DNA of 15,483 bases from UMGS75 sp963648435 (GTDB taxonomy: Bacteria; Bacillota_I; Bacilli_A; ML615J-28; CAG-313), in the NCBI GenBank assembly GCA_963648435.1, contig CAVJDT010000042.1, forward strand, positions 1-15,483. The letters are read 5' to 3'. The position numbers were made by a program, and so were the translations under genes. Below, piece by piece: positions 6,563-15,081 of the stretch (position 1 is the stretch's first letter; the number at the start of each line of letters is the position of its first letter). The notes beneath the pieces are model-generated. The model was not told the DNA's origin, did not search any database, and saw nothing but the letters and a program-made list of their open reading frames with translations.

Positions 6563-8155
6563 TTATTTATTTAGTGTTGTGTCAATTGCATCTAGTAATT
6601 CCCCAGTTGTATCTTGTGATAAATCCCAAAACATAATGCCACCTAAATTATTATCTAAGACATACTGTGCTTTCGCCGCAATGCTTTTGGTACTATCATA
6701 TGTTACAAAGGTTGTACCACTAATTATATATGCGGCACCTGATGCTTCATCATATGATTCTTTCCAACGATATTTAATAATATTTTCTTTAATTTGAGTA
6801 TAACTTATGGCACCATTTGCAAGACTTGTGGAAAGTGGAGCCCCAACATAGGTATTAGCTTCACTTGCAAATGTTCCCATTCTACCATAGAAAGCACCAC
6901 CAATTATAATTTTTTCTACTGGTACATAGTTTTTAACAAAATTAATGCTTTTTTCGGCACTACTTGTAAAGTTACCAGATAGATTTGTTAGGTGGGTTGC
7001 GGTAGTACCCATTGCAAAATCATAAGTCATAACATTAAAGTAATCTATATAATTTGATAAAGCCTTTAAATCATAATATTTATTGCTTGGAGCAATCGCA
7101 ATGGTTAAAAGTAAATCTTCTCGATACTTTAACATTGCTTCTTTTAGTTCTTTACAAAATAAGGTGAGATTATCACGATCAGCAGGATCAGCAGATATCC
7201 CCGCAACAGAGCTCGTTGGGTATTCCCAGTCAATGTCAATTCCATCAAGATTATATTTGATAATCGTTTCCATTATCGAATTAACTAAAGTAGTTCTAGC
7301 GCTTGGCGTCATCATAGCCTCACTAAATCCACCAGCTCCCCAGCCTCCAAGGGCAAGTCCCACTCTAACCCCCTCAGCATGATATGCTAAAGTCTTTTTA
7401 AGATTGGTTTCATTACCAATTACAACTTTACTTCCGGATATTCCGCCAAAGCTATAGTTGATGTAGTCGATTTTTTCTAAATCAGTAGTTGCAACATTTA
7501 CTCCACTTGATGGGTAAAAATAAGCAATAACTAATTTTTTATTGTCAATTGGTTTTAAGGCATAAGCCTTTACAGTTACTTCTTTCATAAATTTTAAAGT
7601 CACTCCTAAATATACAATTGATGCGTTTAATTTAACTTTAATATCGGTAGTTTTTCGAATAACCGTACCAGTGTTTGTTATAACGGCAGTATCAGAACTT
7701 GTCCAGTAAATTCTACCCGTTGAGCCTGATATCATATTAGGTAAATATATATCTTCATAGGCTATATCAGGGATATATTCTTCATCAAGAATCTTAACAA
7801 TTTCTTGGTAACTAAGTTCACCTTCTGGTATTTTTTCTTCACCGTTTGCATATCCACATTTCGTACAAACATTAATGGAATTTAAAGTATGACCAGATGA
7901 TGGAAGTATTTCTTCATAAGAATCTGAACAATATGAACATTTATATTTTATGACGCCATCTACTGTGCAAGTAGGGAATACTTTTGATATTTCTTCATAA
8001 TTATGAGGTACTGTTTCTCCTTTAGTTGCTCCACAAATTGTACAAACCTCAGGTACAAGACATGTTGCAGGGGCATAGTTATGGGTATGATTATCGCATG
8101 ATATAAGTGTAAATATACTTAATATGAATAAGGTAATTATTATACTTTTTTTCAT
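6563..8155 (-). CDS. Lipoprotein GH18 chitinase-like glycoside hydrolase
   Basis: The 530-residue protein starts with a lipoprotein signal peptide, with the lipobox LISC giving Cys20 as lipid anchor, so it should act on the outer face of the membrane. Residues 20-100 hold a Cys-rich stretch of CxxCG-like motifs with repeated HNY segments, as in surface proteins of gut Bacillota. Residues about 112-196 look like a bacterial Ig-like domain (YWTSSDTAVI ... GTV). The GH18 barrel spans about 205-529: LGGW (W272), catalytic DGIDIDWEYP with Glu311 as acid/base, MTYD at 376-379, and the closing FWDLS with Trp510. All active-site marks are present. Family knowledge: the substrate is chitin, chito-oligosaccharides or related GlcNAc polymers. 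The start overlaps the preceding stop by 4 nt (ATGA) with only a weak ribosome binding site, implying translational coupling to the pheST operon. Confidence 0.92.
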   Translation of the reverse strand: MKKSIIITLFILSIFTLISCDNHTHNYAPATCLVPEVCTICGATKGETVPHNYEEISKVFPTCTVDGVIKYKCSYCSDSYEEILPSSGHTLNSINVCTKCGYANGEEKIPEGELSYQEIVKILDEEYIPDIAYEDIYLPNMISGSTGRIYWTSSDTAVITNTGTVIRKTTDIKVKLNASIVYLGVTLKFMKEVTVKAYALKPIDNKKLVIAYFYPSSGVNVATTDLEKIDYINYSFGGISGSKVVIGNETNLKKTLAYHAEGVRVGLALGGWGAGGFSEAMMTPSARTTLVNSIMETIIKYNLDGIDIDWEYPTSSVAGISADPADRDNLTLFCKELKEAMLKYREDLLLTIAIAPSNKYYDLKALSNYIDYFNVMTYDFAMGTTATHLTNLSGNFTSSAEKSINFVKNYVPVEKIIIGGAFYGRMGTFASEANTYVGAPLSTSLANGAISYTQIKENIIKYRWKESYDEASGAAYIISGTTFVTYDSTKSIAAKAQYVLDNNLGGIMFWDLSQDTTGELLDAIDTTLNK

Positions 8156-8673
8156 TTTTCTTTTTTTAAACTTTCTAAAAATTTTTTACTTTCTTTTCTG
8201 TTTTTGAAAATTATTTTTTCAACATTAGGGTGTTCATCTAAAGTTTTTATGATTTCTGGTCGGTATTCTTTAGGAAACTTCCAAACCCACTTAATAAAAT
8301 CTAAATCAAACTTTTCAGTACAACCACTTGCTTGATCTATGCGTTTATGTTCTTTTTTGTTAAGACTACGCTTAATTACGCCTTTTATACACACAAATCT
8401 TTTATAATCAAGAAATATCACTAAATCAGCGCGTTTAAGCCTTAAATCAAGGGTAGATCCGTAGTTTCCATCCATAATCCAACTTTTACCCATCGTTAAA
8501 GTTTCAACGCGTTTTTTCCACATTTCTATATCAGGTCTAGTCCAATTAGGGAGCCAGTACTCCTTATCAAGGTGAATAACTGGAATATTGGTTATTTCAC
8601 CTAAACTTTTTGAAAAAGTTGATTTTCCGCTACCAGCTGAGCCAATGACAAGAATTTTTTTATATAAAAACAT
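8152..8673 (-). CDS. Small P-loop NTPase, FlaR/adenylate-kinase-like
   Basis: The 173-residue protein has the P-loop GSAGSGKST at residues 11-19, HLDKEYW at 34-40, WIMDGNY at 65-71, and a strand RADLVIFLDYKR followed by the cysteine-containing C-x-GVIKRSLN helix. This layout is that of the adenylate-kinase-like proteins often annotated as DNA topology modulation protein FlaR. The family name rests on old annotation; the biochemical role is not settled, and a nucleoside or small-molecule kinase is equally possible. The ATG lies 1 nt after the pheT stop with AGAGGA upstream, and its TGA overlaps the start of the GH18 gene, so it is read as part of the T-box-controlled message. The use of TGA as stop shows the standard code. 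Confidence 0.82.
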   Translation of the reverse strand: MFLYKKILVIGSAGSGKSTFSKSLGEITNIPVIHLDKEYWLPNWTRPDIEMWKKRVETLTMGKSWIMDGNYGSTLDLRLKRADLVIFLDYKRFVCIKGVIKRSLNKKEHKRIDQASGCTEKFDLDFIKWVWKFPKEYRPEIIKTLDEHPNVEKIIFKNRKESKKFLESLKKEK

Positions 8674-8674
8674 A

Positions 8675-11086
8675 TTATCCTCTTAAGGCGATATGATATT
8701 GATATTCAAGCGATTTAATAATCTTCGTAATTTTTTGATTAATTACTTCATCTGTTAGGGTATCTTCTGACTCAAGCATAATTTTTAAAGCTACACTCTT
8801 TTTACCTTCTTCAATGTTTTCACCACTATAAACATCAAATACTTCAACTTGTTTAATCATTTTACGATCAACTCTATAAATGGCATCAATGATTTCACCA
8901 ATACTTTGATTATTATCCATAATGAAAGCAAGATCTCTAAATACAGGAGGAACCTTCGATATTGATGTGAAAATTGTTACATTATTTTCTTTTAAGAAAA
9001 TTTCATCTAAGTTAATTTCAAAAACATAAGTATCTTCAATATCTTCATCTTTTGCATATTTTGGATGTAATTCACCAACAAAGCCAATTACTTTATCGTT
9101 AAATACTATTTCAGCTGAACGTCCAGGATGAAGTTCAGAACATGGGGTTTTTAATGGTTGATATTTGACAGTTATGTTTAGTTTTGCAAACAATAGTTCA
9201 AGGATACCTTTAACATAGTAGAAGTCTACTTTATTACTTTTTGAACTCCAAAGGTTTGTTGCTTGAACTCCTTGAATAGCTCCACTTACGCACCAATCTT
9301 CACAGGTTTCATCACCTTCATAAAAGTAACGTTTGCCAATTTCATATATAGCTAAATTTTCAATCTTTCTGGCATTATTGTATTTGATAACCTCAATTAA
9401 ACTACTAACAAGATTACGACGTAAATATTTTCTTTCTTCATTCATTGGATGAAGTAGCATAAGTTCTTTATTATCATCACCAAGAAGTAAGGAAAATTCA
9501 TGGGCTTTCTTTTCGCTTACTAAAGAGTAAGTAAGAACTTCTGATAGACCAACACCCCGAAGTGTTTGGGCAATAGTTCTTCTAATTTTTTGTTCTTTAG
9601 TGTATTCAGCACATAAATTCATTGAAGGTAAAGTTTCTTTTAATTTATCATAACCATAAATTCTAGCAAGTTCTTCAATTAAGTCTTGTTTAATGGTAAT
9701 ATCTAATCTACGATTTGGAACATAAACAACGATTTCTTTATCTTTAATTTCGGTATCAAATGATAAACCATTAAAGATATTTTGCATTTCTTCTAGAGTT
9801 ATTTTTACACCTAAATAATCTTTAACATATTTTTCTGTTAATGTTAATACTTTATCCGGAACAAACTCAGTACCTTTGTGAACATATCCTTTTAAGACTT
9901 TTCCCCCCGCATATTTTTCAAGTAAATAACATGCATAGTTAACAGCTGCTAAGCTTTGGTTTAAATCAACCCCACGTTCATAACGAACACTTGATTCACT
10001 TCTAAGTCCAAGTTTACTAGAAGTTCTACGAACACTAAGTGGTCTAAATACAGCTGATTCTAAAACAATGTTTTTAGTTTTTTCTGTAACTTCGGTATCA
10101 AGTCCACCCATCACCCCCGCAAGCGCAACAATTCTTGAGGTATTGTTTTCACCTTTATTATCAGTAATTACAATATCATTACGATTTAAGGTGCGTTTAT
10201 TGCCATCAAGGGTTACAACTTCTTCGTTATTTATGGCCCGTCTTACAGTAATTTTTTTGCCAAGTTCATCTTTGTCAAATGAATGAAGGGGTTGACCAAA
10301 TAGTTGTAAAATATAGTTAGTAATATCAACTACATTATTAATTGGTCTAATCCCTGATGCAATAAGTCTTGCTTTAATGAAAGCAGGTGATTCTTTTATT
10401 TCTACATCTTCAACAACTCTTGCATAATAACTATAACAAGTTGAAGTTTCAAGTTCAACATCAATTTCATTTGATGCTTCTTTATCTATTTCATGAAGTT
10501 CATAAGTAAGTGGTTTAAGGCCTAAATGGTACATTGCATTAATGTCTTTTGCAACCCCATTCATTGATAATAAATCCATCCGGTTTGGAGTAAGACCAAG
10601 TTCAATTACGGTATCTTCTAAATTTAAATATTTTATAGCATCTTCACCAGGTTTGGCATCCGCACCTAGTACATAAATACCATGAGCATATTTTTCAGGA
10701 ACATATTTTGATTCTAATCCTAATTCTTGAAGTGAACAAAGCATTCCATTTGAAGGTACTCCCCTTATTACTGATACTTTAATTTCACCACCAGGAAGTT
10801 TAACTCCCGGAAGAGCAACAATAACCTTTTGACCAGCCTCAACATTAGGGGCACCACAAACGATTTGTGAAACACTACTACCTAAATTTACTTGACAAAC
10901 TGATAAGTGATCAGAGTTGTTATGTTTTTCTTTTTGAATAACTTCACCAACTATTAATCCACTAGTTGGTAAAAGTTTTCCATATTCTTCTATTTCAATT
11001 GAATGAAGTGACATTTCATCAACTAATTGTTCTGGTGAAACATTAATATTTACTAATTCTTTTAACCAATTATATGATACTTTCAT
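8675..11086 (-). CDS. pheT: Phenylalanyl-tRNA synthetase beta subunit
   Basis: The 803-residue protein is the usual length for bacterial PheT and forms the (alpha-beta)2 synthetase with PheS, charging tRNA-Phe in the cytoplasm. The N-terminus MKVSYNWLKELVNIN is typical. An OB-fold tRNA-binding domain follows at about 40-150 (GLIVGEVIQKEKHNNSDHLSVCQV, then CGAPNV), then the B3/4 editing domain at about 210-385 (INNVVDITNYI, GQPLHSFD, GGLDTEV), the B5 domain at about 400-470, the catalytic-like core, and a C-terminal ferredoxin-fold anticodon-binding domain (VPPVFRDLAFIMD ... HIALRG). The start lies 1 nt after the pheS stop, with GGAG 9 nt upstream inside the pheS end. No lesion was seen. Confidence 0.98.
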   Translation of the reverse strand: MKVSYNWLKELVNINVSPEQLVDEMSLHSIEIEEYGKLLPTSGLIVGEVIQKEKHNNSDHLSVCQVNLGSSVSQIVCGAPNVEAGQKVIVALPGVKLPGGEIKVSVIRGVPSNGMLCSLQELGLESKYVPEKYAHGIYVLGADAKPGEDAIKYLNLEDTVIELGLTPNRMDLLSMNGVAKDINAMYHLGLKPLTYELHEIDKEASNEIDVELETSTCYSYYARVVEDVEIKESPAFIKARLIASGIRPINNVVDITNYILQLFGQPLHSFDKDELGKKITVRRAINNEEVVTLDGNKRTLNRNDIVITDNKGENNTSRIVALAGVMGGLDTEVTEKTKNIVLESAVFRPLSVRRTSSKLGLRSESSVRYERGVDLNQSLAAVNYACYLLEKYAGGKVLKGYVHKGTEFVPDKVLTLTEKYVKDYLGVKITLEEMQNIFNGLSFDTEIKDKEIVVYVPNRRLDITIKQDLIEELARIYGYDKLKETLPSMNLCAEYTKEQKIRRTIAQTLRGVGLSEVLTYSLVSEKKAHEFSLLLGDDNKELMLLHPMNEERKYLRRNLVSSLIEVIKYNNARKIENLAIYEIGKRYFYEGDETCEDWCVSGAIQGVQATNLWSSKSNKVDFYYVKGILELLFAKLNITVKYQPLKTPCSELHPGRSAEIVFNDKVIGFVGELHPKYAKDEDIEDTYVFEINLDEIFLKENNVTIFTSISKVPPVFRDLAFIMDNNQSIGEIIDAIYRVDRKMIKQVEVFDVYSGENIEEGKKSVALKIMLESEDTLTDEVINQKITKIIKSLEYQYHIALRG

Positions 11087-11087
11087 A

Positions 11088-12122
11088 TTACTCTTCTCCT
11101 TTAAATTGTTTTAGGAATCTTGCATCATTTGTATAGAAATGTCTTATGTCATCAATGCCATGACGGAACATAGTAACACGTTCAATACCAATACCAAAGG
11201 CAAATCCACGATAAACTTCAGGGTCATATCCACAATCTCTTAAAACATTAGGGTGAACCATGCCCGCACCTAAAACTTCAATCCATCCACTATTTTTGCA
11301 CAAACTACAGCCTTTACCACCACATTTGAAACAACTTACATCTACTTCAACACTTGGTTCAGTAAATGGAAAATATGAAGGCCTAAGTCTAATTACTCTA
11401 TCTTCACCAAACATCTTTTTCGCAACAAGTAATAAGGTACCTTTTAAATCAGACATCGTAATGTTTTTATCAACCACAAGTCCTTCAAATTGCATGAATT
11501 GATGGGAGTGTGTCGCATCATCATCATCACGTCTAAACACTTTACCTGGACAAACAATTTTAACTGGTTTACCATTTGAAGCAAGTAAGGTTCTTGCTTG
11601 AACTGATGAAGTTTGGGTTCTAAGTAATGAATTATCAGAGATGTAGAAAGTATCTTGCATATCACGAGCAGGATGTCCTTTTGGCACATTTAATAATTCA
11701 AAATTAAAAACATCAAGTTCTACTTCGGGTCCTTCCGCAATCTTATAACCCATACCAAGGAATAACTCTTGTAATTCTTCTGATGTCTGCATTAAAGGAT
11801 GAACAGTACCTAAATTAAATGATTTACCTGGTAAGGAAACATCTATTTTTTCACTAGCAAGTTTACGTTCAATTTCTCTTTCTTCAAGTTTTTTTCTTGC
11901 ACTTGCTATTTTTTCTTCAATTTCAGCTTTTACTTTGTTAGCAAGAGAGCCAAATTCCTTTCTTTCATCAATTGATAAACTACCCATTTTTTTCATGATA
12001 TCGCCAAGTGGACTTTTCTTACCCATATAGTAAGCACGAAGTTCATTTAGTTCTTGATTACTTTTGACATTATCAATTGATTGTTTTGCATTTTCTAAAA
12101 TGTTTAATAACAATTTTTTCAT
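11088..12122 (-). CDS. pheS: Phenylalanyl-tRNA synthetase alpha subunit
   Basis: The 344-residue protein carries the catalytic class II core of PheRS. The first ~90 residues are a charged helical coiled-coil arm (KVKAEIEEKIASARKKLEE) that contacts tRNA. The core shows HPLMQT, EGPEVELDVFNFE, class II motif 2 around residues 193-207 (FRRDDDDATHSHQF) and motif 3 with GIGIERV near 312. A four-cysteine loop of the C-x2-C ... C-x2-C kind lies near 264-276, common in PheS of this group. The start at 12122 has AGGAGG 5 nt upstream, placed just after the T-box terminator. Expression is controlled by that leader, so it rises when uncharged tRNA-Phe accumulates. It is the first gene of the operon. Confidence 0.98.
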   Translation of the reverse strand: MKKLLLNILENAKQSIDNVKSNQELNELRAYYMGKKSPLGDIMKKMGSLSIDERKEFGSLANKVKAEIEEKIASARKKLEEREIERKLASEKIDVSLPGKSFNLGTVHPLMQTSEELQELFLGMGYKIAEGPEVELDVFNFELLNVPKGHPARDMQDTFYISDNSLLRTQTSSVQARTLLASNGKPVKIVCPGKVFRRDDDDATHSHQFMQFEGLVVDKNITMSDLKGTLLLVAKKMFGEDRVIRLRPSYFPFTEPSVEVDVSCFKCGGKGCSLCKNSGWIEVLGAGMVHPNVLRDCGYDPEVYRGFAFGIGIERVTMFRHGIDDIRHFYTNDARFLKQFKGEE

Positions 12123-12133
12123 TTTTTCCTCCT

Positions 12134-12167
12134 AAAAAAAACGCCCTTTTCAAGTATTGAAAGGACG
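12134..12167 (-). terminator. T-box-controlled intrinsic terminator
   Basis: On the minus strand CGTCCTTTCAA (from 12167) pairs with TTGAAAAGGGCG (to 12142), with one G-T pair and one bulged A, followed by eight T residues (12141-12134). It lies between the T-box sequence and the pheS ribosome binding site and would be replaced by the antiterminator when uncharged tRNA-Phe binds. Confidence 0.9.
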
Positions 12168-12367
12168 ATTATTAACCGTGGTACCACCTTAATTTGAAAG
12201 TATAAACTTTCCTCATTATCCTTAACGCGGAAAACGGACTTGATTAGAGTCTCTCTTAAGGTGAACTTCATAAACATTCTATAAATTAGTTTTCAGTCAC
12301 GACTAATTCTCCCTAAATAGAACTACCATTATGAATCTTCTTAATCATCGATTTTTTTATACTCTAT
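12134..12367 (-). promoter_or_regulatory. T-box riboswitch leader of pheST, specific for tRNA-Phe
   Basis: The leader RNA senses uncharged tRNA-Phe. The conserved T-box AAGGTGGTACCACGG lies at 12190-12176; within it UGGU (12186-12183) complements the ACCA 3' end expected for tRNA-Phe with discriminator A. Stem I is closed by TAGAGT (12366-12361) pairing with ACTCTA (12250-12245). Higher in the stem TTAAG pairs with CTTAA and TTCATAA with TTATGAA, leaving an internal loop GTTCAC whose TTC (12265-12263) is a phenylalanine codon, the expected specifier. A terminator with 8 T residues follows the T-box. All parts are present and in canonical order. Confidence 0.95.
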
Positions 12368-12368
12368 G

Positions 12369-12377
12369 ATTATATCA
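12369..12377 (-). promoter_or_regulatory. Extended -10 promoter of the pheST operon
   Basis: TGATATAAT on the minus strand is an extended -10 element placed just before the first paired bases of T-box stem I, so transcription would start at about 12362. No good -35 hexamer is seen 16-18 nt upstream, which the TGn extension may compensate. Confidence 0.65.
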
Positions 12378-12429
12378 CAACTTTTAATTTAATGGCTTCT
12401 TTTTGCAAGAAAAATTAAATATTGGATTT

Positions 12430-13659
12430 TTAAAATAAACCACCTGCTTTTAAATACTCCATTAAATTAACATGTTTAATCCCATTTCTTTTTTGTAATA
12501 AATAGTCTGTTGTTACAACATATTTTGGATAATTATCTTTTATTAACTCTAAAGGTGTATACTCTCTATCTTCTGTTTTTTTGCTTTCGAGAATTGTATA
12601 TGCTACTTGAACATATGAATAATTTAATTCTTCATCTTTTAATATAAAATCACATTCTAGTTTTCCTATTCTTCCAATTGTAACTACATAGTTTTTGGAT
12701 CTAGCATATATGTAAACAATATTTTCAAGTATTGGACCATAATTAATTCTACTATCTGGATTGCTAATATATGTAAATGATAAATCTGCTATATAATACT
12801 TTTTTTCACCTAGTAATGTCTTCTTAGATTTCATGTCAAACCTATCACATTCATATAAAATTTTAGCATCAATTAAGCATTGAATATATCTTGAAAGTGT
12901 AGTTTTATTGATGCCTAATCCTGATTTATTTAAATTATCTAATATATTATTTATGCTTGTCGTACAACCAAAATTATTTATTATATAGTTCATAACTATG
13001 TCAAAAGTTTCATGGCGTCTTATTTCACGTCTTTGTTTAATATCTTTTTTAAATATTTCTTCAACAATTCCTTTAACATATGTTCTCTTATCATTCAAAT
13101 TATCAAAGAAAATTGTTCGGGGAAAGCCTCCTTCAACAATGTAATTATTAAGTTCAATTAATAAATTAGGATTGATACTCATTTTATAGAATTCTTTCAT
13201 ACCTATGTATTCTTCAAAAGTTAACGGAAATATTTCAAATTCAATATATCTGCCAGTTAATTTTGTAATTAATTCCCCACTTAGAAGATAAGAATTAGAA
13301 CCAGTTAGAAAAATAGAGTAGTCATCTTCTTCGCGATAAGCGTTAATAGTTTCCTCAAAGTTTTCAACATTTTGAATTTCATCAATAAATAAATATTTAA
13401 CTCCTTTAGCACTACTTAAAGAATCAATTAAATTCTCTAATTGATCAGTTGTTTTAATTTTTTTAAATCCTTTTTTATCAAGATTAATATAAATTACATT
13501 TTCTTCTTTGACTCCACTTGCAATAATTTCATTTGCGATCATTTGCATTAAACTAGATTTACCTGATCGTCTAATTCCTGTAATTACTTTAATGATGTCT
13601 TTTGTATGGTAAAATCCTCTTATTTTAGACAAATAGTTTTCTCGTTTAAATAATTCCAT
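12430..13659 (-). CDS. AAA_14/DUF4143 family ATPase
   Basis: The 409-residue protein has Walker A GIRRSGKS at 28-35, Walker B YLFIDE at 89-94, a sensor-like FLTGSNSYLL, and GGFPRTIF before the helical middle part. The C-terminal DUF4143-type domain resembles a PD-(D/E)XK nuclease fold: ILENIVYIYARSKNY, GRIGKLECDFIL and YVQVAYTI. Family knowledge: these proteins are widespread in bacteria and archaea, appear in many copies per genome, and have no agreed role. The start at 13659 is preferred because GGTGA lies 5 nt upstream; an upstream TTG at 13671 would leave no leader. It is a single-gene unit with its own promoter and ends just before the pheST promoter. Length and motifs indicate an intact gene, in contrast to its broken neighbour. 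Confidence 0.88.
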   Translation of the reverse strand: MELFKRENYLSKIRGFYHTKDIIKVITGIRRSGKSSLMQMIANEIIASGVKEENVIYINLDKKGFKKIKTTDQLENLIDSLSSAKGVKYLFIDEIQNVENFEETINAYREEDDYSIFLTGSNSYLLSGELITKLTGRYIEFEIFPLTFEEYIGMKEFYKMSINPNLLIELNNYIVEGGFPRTIFFDNLNDKRTYVKGIVEEIFKKDIKQRREIRRHETFDIVMNYIINNFGCTTSINNILDNLNKSGLGINKTTLSRYIQCLIDAKILYECDRFDMKSKKTLLGEKKYYIADLSFTYISNPDSRINYGPILENIVYIYARSKNYVVTIGRIGKLECDFILKDEELNYSYVQVAYTILESKKTEDREYTPLELIKDNYPKYVVTTDYLLQKRNGIKHVNLMEYLKAGGLF

Positions 13660-13675
13660 TGTATCACCCAATAAT

Positions 13676-13704
13676 ATTGTATAATATTTTTAAAATAAAG
13701 TCAA
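13676..13704 (-). promoter_or_regulatory. Promoter of the intact DUF4143 ATPase
   Basis: On the minus strand TTGACT (13704-13699) and TACAAT (13681-13676) are separated by 17 nt. Predicted transcription begins about 10 nt before the ATG at 13659, so the leader is very short but still holds the ribosome binding site. Confidence 0.7.
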
Positions 13705-13706
13705 CA

Positions 13707-13749
13707 ATACTGTACCACTTTTAACATTTTTTCAAAATCGGTACAGTAT
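13707..13749. repeat. Perfect 10-bp inverted repeat beside the ATPase promoter
   Basis: ATACTGTACC (13707-13716) and GGTACAGTAT (13740-13749) are exact inverted copies separated by 23 nt. The proximal arm begins 2 nt upstream of the -35 box. There is no T-run after either arm, so a regulator-binding site is more likely than a terminator. The spacer 13660-13846 otherwise holds only the promoter and the terminator of the upstream pseudogene. Confidence 0.6.
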
Positions 13750-13795
13750 AAGGCACTTTTTCGTTATTTTTTATTGTTAATATAATTTTAACATC

Positions 13796-13824
13796 AAAAA
13801 ACACCTACCAAATTTAGGTAAGTG
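13796..13824 (-). terminator. Intrinsic terminator of the broken DUF4143 ATPase gene
   Basis: On the minus strand CACTTACC (13824-13817) pairs with GGTAGGTG (13809-13802), 8 pairs with one T-G, around the loop TAAATTT, followed by six T residues (13801-13796). It lies 23 nt beyond the pseudogene stop. Confidence 0.8.
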
Positions 13825-13846
13825 CTATATATATAAATAACTTGGA

Positions 13847-15081
13847 TTAATCTTTAAGAGCAGTGATTGGTAAAATGTAAACACCATCATTATTTTGGTA
13901 TGCCATATTTCCTATTCCATATATTACACATTTAATTAGTGGGGCTTTTCCACCATTACATACAATATCATCACAAACTTTAACTAAGTTTTTCGCTCCT
14001 TCTTCTGCTTTATTTAAACCTAATTTAATTTCAAACGCACACCAATCACCATCAGCAAGTTCAATAACGGCGTCAATTTCCTTTCCCTTATAAGCTTGGT
14101 AATGTAAAAGCTTTCCGCCTATTGACTCAGCGTAAATTGATAAATCTCTTTCAACCATGCCTTCATCATTTTTTGTGGTGTAAATCTTAACATAGCACAT
14201 GCCATCGCAGGATCCGAAAAATGTCTTTTTTTCATTTGTTTTACCCTTAGAGATAATCCAATGTTTGGAGAAAAAGGCTCTTGGTTGTTAAATAAAAACA
14301 TCCTATTAAATGCATTTAAATATTTTACTAATGTATTTTTACTGATTGATTCATTATCATTTTTGATAATATCATTTAGTATTTTTTGATTAGACACAGT
14401 GGTAGATTCATTTCTTGCGAGTGATTTTAATATTAGTTTTGCTTTGTGCTCGTTGTAATCAACATCTTTATCTAATTTTCTTAAGTCAGTTTTAATAATA
14501 TTTCCATGTAGCTAGTAGCTAGTTCATAACATTCTGATTCATCCACCTCTTGTAATCAAATATGCTAATTTTTCAAGGGATACTTCATCTAAAATTTTAG
14601 GTTGAAATTTATAATTACATAAATCTCTAAGTGATATCTCACCGCTTGAATCGCCTGATTCATATAATGACATTGTGTTCATTCTTATACTTTTAATTCT
14701 TCCTGTACCACTATGTAATACTCCTTTTACCGGTGGTGTTGATGAACCAGTTAAAATTACTTGTCCCTTTTCTGCACTTTTATCCACATATGCTCTAGTA
14801 GCATCCCAAAGGCTAGGAACTTCTTGCCACTTGTCAATTAGTCGAGGTGTTTCACCATCTAATACCTTATAAGGTTCAATCTCAGCAAGTAAGCGATTAG
14901 AAAAATTATTTCTTGGATCACCAACCAAAAATTCACTATTTGCATGATATGAAGATATCCATGTTTTTCCACACCATTTAGGGCCCTCAATACAAATAAC
15001 TCCAAATATCTTAAGATATCTATCGATTAATGTGTCAACTATTCTTTTTTTATATTTTATTTTATCTACAACTTTATCCAT
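13847..15081 (-). pseudogene. DUF4143-type ATPase broken by several frameshifts
   Basis: Three open pieces join into one gene. The first (15081-14539) has Walker A GPKWCGKT at residues 33-40, a Walker B-like PRLIDKWQ and sensor VILTGSSTP, and runs into TGA right after LITRGG. The next ~35 codons read on only in another frame (ESECYELATSYMEI), then return to the first frame (KTDLRKLDKDV ... RHFSDPAMACAMLR). Near 14170 the frame changes again to GMVERDLSIYAESIGG ... KEIDAVIEL ... AFEIKLG, the DUF4143 C-terminus. The lesions fit a small deletion at the GGWP motif, a lost A in an A-run near 14500, and a deletion of about 30 nt near 14170. The start at 15081 has GGGAG 8 nt upstream. It belongs to a different subfamily from the intact ATPase downstream. 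It should make no full-length protein. Confidence 0.85.

Noticed and set aside
11444..11689. Second minus-strand frame inside pheS
   Set aside because: It is an out-of-frame shadow of pheS, which is intact and conserved here.
12388..12419. Imperfect hairpin (TTTAAT/ATTAAA with inner TTCTT/AAGAA) after the intact ATPase gene
   Set aside because: It has no T-run and interior mismatches, and it overlaps the upstream part of the pheST promoter. It may be a weak terminator but is not supported.
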